From the NCBI RefSeq assembly GCF_963678635.1, contig NC_087070.1:19997318-20061317 (forward strand): DNA of 64,000 nt, given 5' to 3'. The notes beneath the pieces are model-generated. The model did no database searches and was not told the origin of the DNA. It saw only the letters and a list, made by a program, of their open reading frames with translations. The translations under genes were made by a program, and so were the position numbers. This stretch comes from Symsagittifera roscoffensis. Taxonomy: Eukaryota; Xenacoelomorpha; Acoela; Convolutidae. Shown here one piece after another: positions 22,501 to 30,935 of this stretch (position 1 is the stretch's first letter; each line of letters starts with the position of its first letter).

Positions 22501-24670
22501 TGCATCATAGAGAATTGAAGGGCCAATAATTGAATGTTTCAGGCGAAGCCTTTATGCAAAGCTATAAACGCAGTGAATAACGAAAATACGAATCCATCTG
22601 AGCCCAAACTAACAAAACTACCCGAGTCCATGACGTCATCGCAGCCTCTCGCCCAATCACAGCCTGTAATTGTTGCCCTAAATGAACAAACTAACGTTGT
22701 TGCAGTCCCTCATGCGAAGTTGTCTGCTCAACTGAAAAGTAGTCTTAATGCTTCTAACATTGCGCCGGCACTTGTTGTTCATCAGAGTACAGTTAAAAGT
22801 GGCCAAAAAAGAAGACCAGAGAGTGATGCTTGTGATGAGGAAGGGGAGTTGCACTTGGAACAGCCGAGTCCAAAAGTGAGCAAAACGGAAGTGAAGACAG
22901 AAACAGCTGGTGAGATGAAAGAAGTTAATGTAAACGAAGATGCCCCAACTGAAGGTTTGTTTTATTCTTCGTTTTTCGTTTTTTTAATTGGTTCTGTTCT
23001 CATTGATTAGGAGTCGATGAACGTTTTATAGGGAAAATTTTCAAGTTTGATTTTAGACTTACGATTTTACTGTTCGCGGTTTTGGACTTACGATTTTATA
23101 GGTTCAGTTTATTTCCTTTGTTTACACTAGCGTCAGCTTAGTGTGTTATTACGAACCTTTTTTCTAACCTAACTCGCAAATAAAAGGGTTAATTAAAAGT
23201 GCTCACTTGGAAATTTCACTGTAGCATTGGAAATTGCATAGCATCTGTTCTCTGCTTTATTTGTGGCTAGTGTTTAATCTAAAAACCGTTCATGGCTAGT
23301 TGTTAGTGTGTGACTTTTAATCTAAAGGTCGCATGTTGGAATCTCAGACGTAGCCGAATTTTTGCTAATTCGAGGCTTATTTATACTATATTGTACTTCA
23401 TAAAGTTGCCTTTTGTCGTGTTCTCGCTAGTGTTTGCGAAGCGAAGCTTCACCTCTGTGTAAAAGGAAGGCAAACTCCACTATCGAACAGCAAAAAATGT
23501 AAAGGTCACAAAAACGTGATCGATTTCTAATTTCAAAAGTGGAGTTTAGTTATCGAATTTCCCAGCGAAATAAAAAGTTAACCTATTGATCCAGTTTTCT
23601 CGAATTGGGTTAATTTTATCAAAAAAATGTCAATCATAAATTGTTCCAGAAATTCAAAGAGCTTCAAGGCCATCTATCTTTTCCTTGAAATTCGAAAGTT
23701 AAGATTTTTCAAAAAAAACAAATCCGTGTTTTTTTTTCTGTTTACTTGCGTTCATTGACTCTTTTCCAACTTTCTGTTGGCTATGTGCTCCTTTTTTGAG
23801 AAACGTCGATACGTAATTTATGGTTAATTGAAGTAAGGAAATACTGTTTGCGGAAAAATGTAGTCCAACTCCCGTTGTTGCTCGCATGTTCTTATCCAAG
23901 ACATTGATTGCAGTTAGTTGATTGAATCAGTGTGAAATATTTCATAGTTTTTGTTAATTTTAGCTGCCAGCAAAGAGCCTCAGCAGAATTGTGAAAGCAG
24001 CAAGCAAGAGTCAACTAATATCTCGGACCGGTCATCTTTCACCCATGACGAGGAGTCTAAAACACAGGGGGAACACGTGGCAGAATCTCCATCTGGAGAA
24101 ACAGATGGTGATCTAGAAGTTGAAACAAATTCTTCCGAAAAACCAGAAAAAAATTCGACCGATGTTAAACAATCGCAGAACAATCCAAATTCCTTTATGG
24201 TCCAGAATATTGAAGCAGAACGAAACAGTGCAAAAGGAGAAACTTCAGAAGTTAGCAATATAATTGCCAATGTTACGGAACCTGCCGATATCTCACGAAA
24301 CGCAGTGAAGAGCCCGAGAGATCCGATAGCTACCACGAATGAAAACACAGTGAAAACCAGTCCGAACCAAGATATGGTTAGAAATGAAACAGCTGTAACA
24401 ACTTGCACGACTTATAAAGTCGTGGCTTCAAAACCAAAAGGACCTCCCTCGCCCGGGCAAAAACGGGTAATAGATTCAAACATTGATTCAGATGACAGTT
24501 TTTCAACTGAACACGAAAATCTAGACCCGATCAATTGCGATTTGGTCGACTTGCATAGTGCGCATGTTACTGGGTGCAATATTCAGACGACGCTGGTCCT
24601 CGAGATTTCGGATAACAAGCGCAAAAAAGTCGAATGCAATGTAACGAGACCGGAAATTGCAAGTATATAA
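4235..24670 (+). CDS. PPM1D: PP2C-type Ser/Thr protein phosphatase, PPM1D/Wip1-like (8 exons)
   Basis: Exons as modelled: 4235-4529, 18180-18349, 18794-18983, 19599-19741, 19928-20064, 22077-22293, 22543-22954, 23964-24670. All introns are GT-AG, phases agree and the product is 756 aa. The metal-dependent phosphatase fold is complete: RYMED (Asp24), FDGHGG (Asp46-Gly47), TSGCTASVV (111-119), AHVGDS (129-134), LTQDH (156-160), ALGDLW (217-222), SDGVWN (Asp257) and DNTSA (Asp314); the three Asp bind the Mn/Mg pair. Order, spacing and the motifs HVGDS, VTQDH-like and ALGDLW follow vertebrate PPM1D, which dephosphorylates p53, ATM-pathway kinases and p38 in the nucleus. The human-specific Pro-rich insert after MED is absent. 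Residues about 335-360 are strongly acidic; exons 7-8 encode a long Ser/Thr/Glu-rich tail with basic clusters (GQKRRP, NKRKK) that could be nuclear signals. That substrates are conserved is inference. Confidence 0.93.
4561..4686. repeat. two-copy 69-bp direct repeat at the start of intron 1
   Basis: The block starting tgtaattgaaaatcaaaaag occurs at 4561 and again at 4630, with two or three differences. Confidence 0.8.
4886..5478 (+). repeat. interspersed repeat family F1, copy in PPM1D intron 1
   Basis: Begins with aatgaacgtagtgaagattc and contains the F1 core: aaggaaggcaaactccac, ggtcacgaaaaacgtgatcg, tttcccagcgaaataaaag and 'attgatccag'. The same core recurs, always on the plus strand, at 23007, 26157, 27028, 27585, 29308 and 49078. 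No protein coding seen. Confidence 0.75.
5478..5824 (+). repeat. SINE-like element (family S2) with 3' hairpin
   Basis: About 347 bp. Has a tRNA-like box region (tggctgggtggttaatgcag ... ggttggaatc, 5648-5700) and ends in the hairpin-type motif tttgcgaacagaagattcgc followed by ctatgtgt. A second full copy is at 23125-23460, a decayed copy at about 50955-51193 and a 5' piece at 49600-49760. Confidence 0.6.
5960..6330 (+). repeat. tRNA-related SINE-like element (family S1)
   Basis: Contains an A-box-like ttagcctggagcaac (6141) and a perfect B-box core ggttcgaatc (6187-6196), then a tail 'aggacctg', oligo-T and 'tctgcttatgttttatcggc'. Copies with the same head and tail lie inside the tandem units (7771, 9444), at 46070-46350 and, decayed, at 53905-54180. 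Confidence 0.6.
6888..6957 (+). repeat. 70-nt tRNA-like segment, repeated in each array unit
   Basis: Starts ggcgcatctggcgtaggggt and ends ggttcgaatccggccgtgcc. It has an A-box-like tggcgtaggggtagcac and an exact B box ggttcgaatcc; the first five bases pair with the last five (one G-T pair). The T and anticodon stems are degraded, so it is not a working tRNA but could hold an internal Pol III promoter. The same segment lies at 8561-8630, 10231-10300, 12416-12485 and 14752-14821. About 70 bases downstream in each unit a second B-box-like element (gagttcgattcc) follows. Confidence 0.6.
10850..11640. repeat. decayed tandem monomers of about 160 bp inside segment B
   Basis: A motif of the form 'ggtgctnt(c/t)a...cacagg...tggcctc...tatgaat...caaatcc...gagatatgacg' recurs at about 10865, 11025, 11205, 11350 and 11520 with strong divergence. 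An old short-period satellite thus lies within the young large units. Identity is too low to give exact borders. Confidence 0.5.
17000..17690. other. remaining unique part of PPM1D intron 1
   Basis: AT-rich single-copy-looking DNA between the tandem array and the F2 repeat copy. Nothing gene-like. Confidence 0.4.
17690..18060 (-). repeat. interspersed repeat family F2 (reverse copy)
   Basis: On the minus strand it reads ccattgaaaatggggaggca ... cgggtgtatatg ... ttttccacgcaaaatcaggc ... cggtgatgtggatatatcat. Other copies: minus 45232-45535, plus 52494-53060 and 61210-61740. Confidence 0.65.
18180..18349 (+). CDS. PPM1D: PPM1D-like exon 2
   Basis: Preceded by tgtgtag and followed by gtaagt. 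Codes '[14 protein letters not shown]' and '[11 protein letters not shown]', central strands of the PP2C sheet that are nearly identical to the vertebrate protein. Ends at phase 0 after 'LHANM'. Confidence 0.93.
18794..18983 (+). CDS. PPM1D: PPM1D-like exon 3
   Basis: Acceptor atttcag, donor gtagct. Codes LTQDHQPQ, then a basic segment [12 protein letters not shown], matching the B-loop region that in PPM1D contributes to substrate choice, and PFLSVSRAL. Ends one base into the Gly codon of ALGDLW. Confidence 0.92.
19599..19741 (+). CDS. PPM1D: PPM1D-like exon 4
   Basis: Two acceptors are possible (ttttcag at 19570 and aatacag at 19598). The second restores ALGDLWSW exactly as in the family; the first would insert about nine extra residues (VDGFCVNT-type). 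Codes the SPTPDVLHF strand and [11 protein letters not shown] with metal ligand Asp257. Donor gtaagt. Confidence 0.9.
19928..20064 (+). CDS. PPM1D: PPM1D-like exon 5
   Basis: Acceptor ttttcag, donor gtgagt. Codes the helical part before the last catalytic strand: '[18 protein letters not shown]', aligning with human 'AKMLVNRALGRWRQRMLR'. Confidence 0.9.
20274..20490 (+). mobile_element. short inverted-repeat transposon (MITE), copy 1
   Basis: 217 bp with terminal inverted repeats: starts ggctcttttccagtttcccc and ends gggggaaactggaaaaagagcc read as its complement. No ORF. An inverted copy is at 53534-53752. Flanks 'tctttatg' and 'tctatg' look like a damaged 8-bp target duplication. Confidence 0.75.
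21655..21845. other. GC-rich palindromic patch in PPM1D intron 5
   Basis: Contains the palindromes ggcgccaagggcgcc (21670) and ccaaaggggaaccctttgg (21742), a run of ten G (21702-21711) and several CCCT/AGGG blocks, in sharp contrast to the AT-rich surroundings. Probably the end of a foreign element. Confidence 0.45.
22077..22293 (+). CDS. PPM1D: PPM1D-like exon 6
   Basis: Acceptor ctgcag, donor gtaaag. Codes [11 protein letters not shown], including the last metal ligand Asp314, and then leaves the phosphatase domain for an acidic run '[15 protein letters not shown]'. Confidence 0.9.
22543..22954 (+). CDS. PPM1D: PPM1D-like exon 7 (tail region)
   Basis: Phase 0 acceptor gtttcag, donor gtttgt. 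Low-complexity tail with '[29 protein letters not shown]', a basic cluster followed by acidic and SP motifs, similar in character to the C-terminal nuclear localisation region of PPM1D. No alignable homology is visible. Confidence 0.8.
23007..23125 (+). repeat. F1 repeat, left half (interrupted)
   Basis: gagtcgatgaacg and the following T-rich part of F1, cut by the SINE-like element that follows; the F1 core resumes at 23462. Confidence 0.6.
23125..23460 (+). repeat. SINE-like element S2 nested in F1
   Basis: Same order as the 5478-5824 copy: acactagcgtcagcttagtg, ctaacctaactcgcaaataa, ggaaattgcatagcatctg, the tRNA-like 'ggtcgcatgttggaatc', and the terminal gcgaagcgaagcttc followed by acctctgtgt. 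Confidence 0.65.
23462..23800 (+). repeat. F1 repeat, right half
   Basis: Continues with aaaaggaaggcaaactccac, ggtcacaaaaacgtgatcg, tttcccagcgaaataaaaag and ends near ttgactcttttccaactttc, the usual F1 3' part. Confidence 0.65.
23964..24670 (+). CDS. PPM1D: PPM1D-like exon 8 (tail region and stop)
   Basis: Acceptor ttttag; the phase matches exon 7. 235 codons rich in Ser, Thr, Glu and Asn, with '[19 protein letters not shown]' and a basic 'NKRKKVECN' near the end. Stop TAA at 24668. The tail is longer than in the 605-residue human enzyme. Confidence 0.82.
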
Positions 24671-24863
24671 TTTGGATTATGAATGAAGAATTTTTGAACG
24701 AAGTGTGAAAACTTCTCGGATGCATAAAATGCAAATTTAGTTTACACACTGATCAGATGTCAACGTTTTCCCTTTGAGATAAAAGAATATCAAATAAGTA
24801 AACTATTTGCGTAATTGGATGAAGTTTCCTTTAGTCATAAGGAAGACGAGTACAATTTTCTTG

Positions 24864-24869
24864 AATAAA
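24864..24869 (+). terminator. polyadenylation signal of the PPM1D-like gene
   Basis: AATAAA 194 bases after the stop codon, followed by a T/GT-rich stretch (gtgtgtgcattttg, about 24890). Other signals further down cannot be excluded. Confidence 0.5.
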
Positions 24870-26156
24870 CTGACCTCTCTTGAAGCTCATGTGTGTGCAT
24901 TTTGTCCGCAATTTTAATATAGTTCATAGTTTTATAATAGTGAGTAAGTTTATATTTACTACTGGAGTTTATATTTCCTCAAATTTCCATTATTTTAAGT
25001 GCCGAGAGTTTTTTCCCCACTGGCCTTGACCAAATTTTGTTTCTGCCTTTGCGTGTGTTTTAATAATAATATTGACAACAATTTTTATGTCTGCCTGTGT
25101 TTCTGAAGTTTAAAAAATAATGTAAAATTTCAATCATGAAGCAAATTTTCGGGAATTGCTCTAGTTATGTAAAAATATGTTAGCGGTTTTACTTGTTTGG
25201 CTAAATATAAAAACTACAATATATCTGACCAGACCAATGGCTTTAACGAGTTCCTCAGAAATAGAACTGAACTCAGATGGTTAATAGACTAACCTACAAT
25301 TTTCAGCTGTTTCGTTATTGAACATTGAAATAACCCAGTATCAACTCGTGCTGAAAATTTGCTTCATCAGCAAAACAAATAAAGTTGAACTTTAAAGGCT
25401 ATCCCTACCTACGTCATACCTGTGGCTTATGTCATTTGCTCTCGGCAATTCTATTCTTCTGACTGTTCCGCCATTCATGCTGCTAAATTAAAATATTTGG
25501 CTGATTTTTTCTTGATTACCATAATATCATTTGGCTACTTGACTTCTATCTATTTCTATGCAGAGTTTTTATCGTGTAGTTAATTTAATTTATCTTTAGT
25601 TTGAGTGACTTAAAATATAATCGTGGATTGAATATGTCAAAACCAAACGTGGAGTTTTCCACAATATTCTTGTCGCAGTCTCCCCATTTAGATTAGTCTC
25701 CTTTTAAGGTAATAAAATTACAACAGCCCTGATTGGTTATTATTTATACTTGGTATGACCAATCAGCAGTTAGTGAACTATTCAATTGTGGTAATGTGTT
25801 TTCTGATTGATGAATTTCTCTGACTTTGCCATTCGAAAACGTTTCGTCTTCCTATTTTGAATGGGTGTGTTATGATTTGAATTCATTTTTGTACTTAATT
25901 TTTTTTTGTATTTGTATAAGCTGTATAGTCTTACCGAAGAAGTGTCATGGAGGGCGCTTCGTGAAAATCATCATAGCAGAAGCTGAAAGTAGCAAAACTT
26001 TGAATCTCATTGACTCGACTGCTTCTCATTAGAACAAAATTTACCGTTTGCTGTGCAAGTAGCTCTTGTGTCCCAGACACGATTAAGCATCAGAATAGTC
26101 GGTTGCGATGCATTTAGCACAGAATGTTTTGACTAAACTTAGTTTTTCATTTTTAA
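24870..26156. other. intergenic spacer
   Basis: No supported gene. AT-rich, apparently single copy. Around 25730-25780 a 'gattggtta...gaccaatcag' pair of CCAAT-type sequences in opposite orientation is the only item noted. Confidence 0.4.
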
Positions 26157-26430
26157 GAGTCGATGAACGTAGTGAAGACTTATGTAGGTTTTGGAGTTTT
26201 TTTGTGTGTTTTTTTAATGAATGCACATATGTATATTTACAATTTTTGAGATTATTTTTATTTATTTTCTAAAGGTAAGCAAAATGCGCTCTCCAAATAC
26301 GAAAGCACAAAGTGCGCTAAAAAAGCGAAAAATTTCTAGTTTCGAAAGTGGAATTTAATTTTAAGATTTCGCAGCGGAGTATAAAATTAACCCATTGATC
26401 CCATTTTTAACCCATTCTAAGGCAGTATAC
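26157..26430 (+). repeat. F1 repeat copy
   Basis: gagtcgatgaacgtagtgaa at its start; the later part is diverged (aagtgcgctaaaaaagcg, tttcgcagcggagtataaaa, attgatccca). Confidence 0.55.
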
Positions 26431-27027
26431 TCTAAGGCTGTAAATATGCGATGGCGTCGGTTTGATCACATGGGGGTTAAATTTTTTACTTTTGCATTTT
26501 TTGCTACTTGAAAACTCGCATTTGCAAATTTTTGCTTGTGTTTTTGAAGTGCAGCTTCCCCTCGTGTTTAATTTAGTAATGTTAGCAGTTCCAATGAATC
26601 AAATTACTTCTCCATTAGATTCCTCTAGAAACCAAAAAAACCAAAAGTTTTGAATAGGATTTTTACAACACTTTTTAATAGCAATGGAATCACGAATGAA
26701 AAGGCTTGAATACGACGATTAACTCAAATACATCTGTCGTTAGTTTTCGGTCCTTTATTTAGCGTGGACAAAAATTGAAAAAACAAACAACTCTTTGTTT
26801 TAGCTACACCTTGAACCACATCGAATACCTATTTGTGGTCGTGGTCATAAAATTTCTGGCTCAATGAAAATTTGACTTCATTTTAAAGTAATCCAGTAAA
26901 ATATGCGCCAATTGAGTCTTGCGCATTTGAAAAAAGTTATATCTAAATATAATTCATTTTTTCTAAGGAAAAGTCAAAATTTTTTGAGGCTCAAGTTTAT
27001 CTTTTCGAGTTTTGATTTTTTCGATTA

Positions 27028-27330
27028 ATTCAAGGCAAATTTTACTATCGAACATCAAAAGAATAAAAGTCACGGAAAACGTGATCGAATTCTAGTTGCG
27101 AAGAGGAATTAATTTCAGATTTCCCAGAAAAATAAAAAGATTACCTATCGATCGAGTTTTCTGAAATGGGTTAATTTTATCAAAAAAGTCAATGAAAATT
27201 TTTTCTAGAAATTTAATAAGCTATCTTTTTTTTAGAAATTCGAAAGTTGAGATTTTTTTCAAAAAAACCAGTCAGTACTTTTTGTTCTGTTTGCTTGCGT
27301 TCATTGACTCTTTTCCAACTGTCTGTGGGC
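27028..27330 (+). repeat. F1 repeat copy, core only
   Basis: caaggcaaattttactatcg, gtcacggaaaacgtgatcg, tttcccagaaaaataaaaag and ttgactcttttccaactgtc, in F1 order. Confidence 0.6.
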
Positions 27331-27584
27331 TTTGTTTGTAAAATCAAATTGTTGCTATTAGTTTTTCCATCTTCAAGCCTGCTGTAATTTGCCCGAAAAC
27401 CAAGTTAAGACTGAAAGACGTTTTTAATTCAATTTTCCACGAATAATTTTGAGCTACTGGAAATCGCGTTTAAAAACAAAGACACTGAAAGGGACATCAA
27501 ATTAAGCTCTCCAATAGCAAACCTATTTGAAATTTCCAAAATAGTGGTTGATTAATTAGATTTCTAGCGGCAGAAAACCCTGAT

Positions 27585-28150
27585 TAATAGTAATGAACGT
27601 AGTGAGTACTCTTATATAGGTCTTGCTGATTTGTTTTTCAGAAAAAAAGTCTTAAAGTTTATTTACTTTCAATTTTGATTTTTCGCGGTATGATTTGTGA
27701 TTTTTTTAAAGTTCAGTGTATTTGCATTGTTAAAAGGAAGGCAAAGATCACTATCGAACAGCAAAATGTAAAGGTCACGAAAAATGTGATTGACTTCTAA
27801 TATCGAAAATGGAAATTAATTATCTGATTTCCCAGTGAAATAATTGATTTACCTATTGATCCAGTTTTCACAAATTGGGTTAAATTTGACAAAAAGTGTT
27901 CATCATAATTTGTTATACAAATTCTCTTTGAATTTGTATTACAAATTATGATGAACACTTTTTGTCAAAATTAACCCAATTTGAGAAAAATGGATCAATA
28001 AGTAAATCTTTTATTTCACTGGGAAATCTGATAACAAAGGCCATCTATTTAAAGCCATCTATTTTTTTCTTCGAAACTCAAAAGTTGCAGTTTCCTTGCG
28101 TTCATTACTCTTTTCCAACTTTCAGTTGACTAAGTTTCTGGTTTCTCAAA
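27585..28150 (+). repeat. F1 repeat copy with an internal fold-back
   Basis: Starts aatgaacgtagtgagtactc and follows F1 until 27923, then the preceding 105 bases reappear inverted up to 28034, after which the F1 3' end resumes (ggccatctattt, ttcattactcttttccaac). Confidence 0.7.
27819..28034. repeat. near-perfect inverted repeat inside F1
   Basis: Left arm about 27819-27923, loop ctctttg (27924-27930), right arm about 27931-28034. Arms differ at only a handful of positions. Able to fold into a stem of about 105 bp. Confidence 0.85.
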
Positions 28151-29059
28151 TTAGTTAGGTTAATCAGAAAGTGGCTCGTAAAAATTTTGGAGATGGAATC
28201 TATACAATTGTAAATCTCGCCTGTTTTTGTGTTACTCCTTGTGTTAATTTTTTTACTCTATTTTGTTTTTCGGCCAAACCCAACTGATATAATTTTTGCA
28301 CTGTGACGAAAACACAGCTCTTATCAAAGTGTAAGTAAGAGTAAAAAACGTAAATTATTTCTTGGTTCGAAAGTATTTCAACTGTGAAATTCCAACATTT
28401 TTTTTGGTTTCCTTGATTTCCTTGAGATTTTTAAACTTTCTATTGGCTATGGTTTTATACATGTGGAGCGTAGTGTGATAATTCGGAAACAAAAGTTGTA
28501 CTTTTGGTGGCATTTGTGAATCAGGAGGCTGCAGTACCATGTGCTTTGTGATTTGATTTGTCATGTTAAAACGGTTGATTTCTTAAAATTTATTTGATTG
28601 AAGAAAAAAAAGATATTTATTCCATACAACAGTACAATAGTAAAACTCCTTTTCAAAAGTTATACGACTCTGTTTTTCTCGAAACTTTTCAAGTGCATAT
28701 AAAAAATTTGGCTTTACACTTAGCAATTTAGGGAATGATGCATAGTTAATGTGATTGCCTTTAGTTTGTTATATCATTCCAAATTATTAGATTCAAAGTT
28801 TTTCCTTTTGTGCATTTTGAAGCTCCTGGATCTTTTGCCGCTCTCATCTTTGTGTTTGCGAAGCTGCAGCTTCGCCTCTGTTCAATTGCTGTAAAAGCCT
28901 CCTTATTGAGTTTTTCTGAAGCACTGAAGTTTAGGTAATTATAAAACTTAAATTTTGATTTTTTTTGTTAAGCATAGCATCATAATTTATAGTTGATCTG
29001 TGTTGAGCGATGAAACTAAACACTTTAGGTCACCACGAAGGTAGGACACCACAAATATC

Positions 29060-29290
29060 GACTCCTGTCAGGGCCTATTTTTGGAAAATGAATTTTTTGG
29101 CGTAAAAAATTGTCAGCTTCTTGTTTATCTTCTTATTTTTTGTCTGCTTAGTCGAATCCTGTCAGGACCTGTTCTTTTTTCCACATGATTTTTTGGCTTG
29201 AAAAATTGCCAGCTTTTTTTAATTTTCTTATTTTTTGTCGGCATAGTGGCCCCATAATTTTTACTGATGATTTAAGCAGTTTTCACTATA
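29060..29290 (+). repeat. two decayed S1 SINE tails in tandem
   Basis: 'ctgtcaggncct' + oligo-T + 'ttttttggc' + 'attgtcagc/attgccagc' + 'ttattttttgtc' occurs twice about 110 bp apart; the same tail follows the tRNA-like heads at 6200 and 46250. Confidence 0.5.
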
Positions 29291-29307
29291 TTCCGTTTTT
29301 ATTCTTA

Positions 29308-29720
29308 AGAGTAATGAACGTAGTGAGTATTCTTATATAGGTCTTGGTGATTTTCTTTTGTTTTTTTTTCAGGCAAAAGTCTTGAAATTTGTTCATGATC
29401 AGTTTTGATTTTTGAACAGCAAAAATGTAAAGGTCACGAAAACTGTGATCGACTTCCAATTTCGAACATGGAAATTAGTTATCAGATTTCCCAGCGAAAG
29501 AAAAGTTTTGCCCTTTGATCCAGATTTCTCGAATGGGTAATTTTAAACTAAAAAGTGATCATCATAAATTGTTCAAAAAAAACAGAATTTTAAGGCCATC
29601 TATTTTTTTCTTCGAAATTCAAAAGTTGCAGGTTTTTGGAAAAAAAACAAGTCAGTTTGTGTCAGTTTCCTTGCAGCAACTGGTGGCAGTTGGCTATGTC
29701 TTCTATATTGATGCAGGTAA
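29308..29720 (+). repeat. F1 repeat copy
   Basis: aatgaacgtagtgagtattc at the start, then ggtcacgaaaactgtgatcg, tttcccagcgaaagaaaag and 'ggccatctattttttt'. Confidence 0.65.
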
Positions 29721-30716
29721 TTGAAGTAATTGAAATTGTGCTTAGTTTTTTTGTGAAATACTATTTCAGGAGTATGTTTTTTTTCGGAGTCTTTTCTTTG
29801 GTCTTTTCATTTTCCTCTTAGTTACAAGAAAGCAATAAAGCTTAGTCCTATGTGATTGTATTTTTTTTTACATGAAAGTTGATTTTTCCCGTTTTTCACA
29901 AGTGACTCCTCGGTCTGACTTTTGCCAAATTTGTTTTCACGAAGAATTAGTGTGTTATTGAATGGCTCGATAGCTCGCTTTCAAAAACATGAAAAATCTC
30001 GCAGTTCTTACTGTCAATTTTTTGCTTGAAAGCCACTAGCTGTTTCATTTGTATCACAAGTGATGCCAAGCTTCGCGTGTAAAAATTGCTGAATGTTGAC
30101 TTAAATTCATTTTTTTTCGAAATATTAGACTGTTGAAAATAGTAAATTTGAAATAGAAAATGTGAAAATTAGCACTGCATGAATAATATAGCCAATCTAG
30201 GTGAATTATTAGCTAAATTCTGTTCTATAATGTTTTAAGATGAATAATGGTTTTGTGCGTAAAAACATTCCCAACATCCACAGAGGAGTATGGTTTTGTT
30301 TTGGGTTTTAAGTGTTCTCCGCATACGGAGCTTACCACGGCTACACGAGCTACCAAAAGGAGTGAAGTTAACAATTCCCCCTTATTTATGACTCACCAGA
30401 GAACGCTTGCAGCCGATATTGAATAAAATGGAAGTCCCATAGATTATGGCGTTTTCCCTCGCTAATCAATCCGACACAAAAGAGTGGCGTGGTTTACGTT
30501 GAAGCCATTTTGTCTTTTTTTGATTTTAATAATTTTTATCTTTTTTTTGACAAAAAGCGATTTTTTTTGAAGGTTTTCTTTTCAACTTTTGATTTGTCTT
30601 TCATTTGCTGGTAATCATAGTCATACATTTTTATATAGCAAGTGATGCGAAGCTCCGCTTCTCCTCTGTATTGAATGATAGGACTCAATAGCACAATGGA
30701 AGCGTGAAACCTCGAG
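29720..30716. other. spacer upstream of COX18
   Basis: No supported gene. Contains one GCGAAGC hairpin motif (30635-30672). A stretch of higher GC near 30290-30500 with the words 'cacggctacacgagct' and 'gactcaccagagaacgc' was not identified. Confidence 0.4.
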
Positions 30717-30741
30717 ATTGCTTTTCAGTCTCGCATGTCTT
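30717..30741 (+). promoter_or_regulatory. 3' splice acceptor just upstream of COX18 start codon (possible trans-splice site)
   Basis: attgcttttcag ends at 30728, 13 bases before the ATG at 30742. A strong pyrimidine-AG acceptor this close to the first codon suggests either a 5'-UTR intron or spliced-leader addition, as for the PP2C gene. Confidence 0.45.
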
Positions 30742-30935
30742 ATGTCTTTTCTACTTCGTTTTGCGAAACAGCGAAGATTAATATCCTTAAGTATACCCTA
30801 TTCACCGTCAGTTCAGCAAAAAAGGAACATATCTTCTGATTTTGGCCTTATATCTTGTCTGTCTTCTGGAATATATCACGTGTACGAGGCTACCGGAGGA
30901 TCATGGGGCGCAGTAGTGGTTTCTATTGCTGTAGG
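30742..30935 (+). CDS. COX18: COX18 exon 1
   Basis: Presequence MSFLLRFAKQRRLISLSIPY and the start of the first membrane helix. Ends 'gtagg' before gtaagt, phase 2. The ATG at 30742 was chosen because the frame is otherwise entered only through a splice acceptor at 30728. Confidence 0.85.

Noticed and set aside
23980-24408. 142-codon minus-strand frame
   Set aside because: Exact antisense of PPM1D-like exon 8, whose splice phase and continuity support the plus strand.
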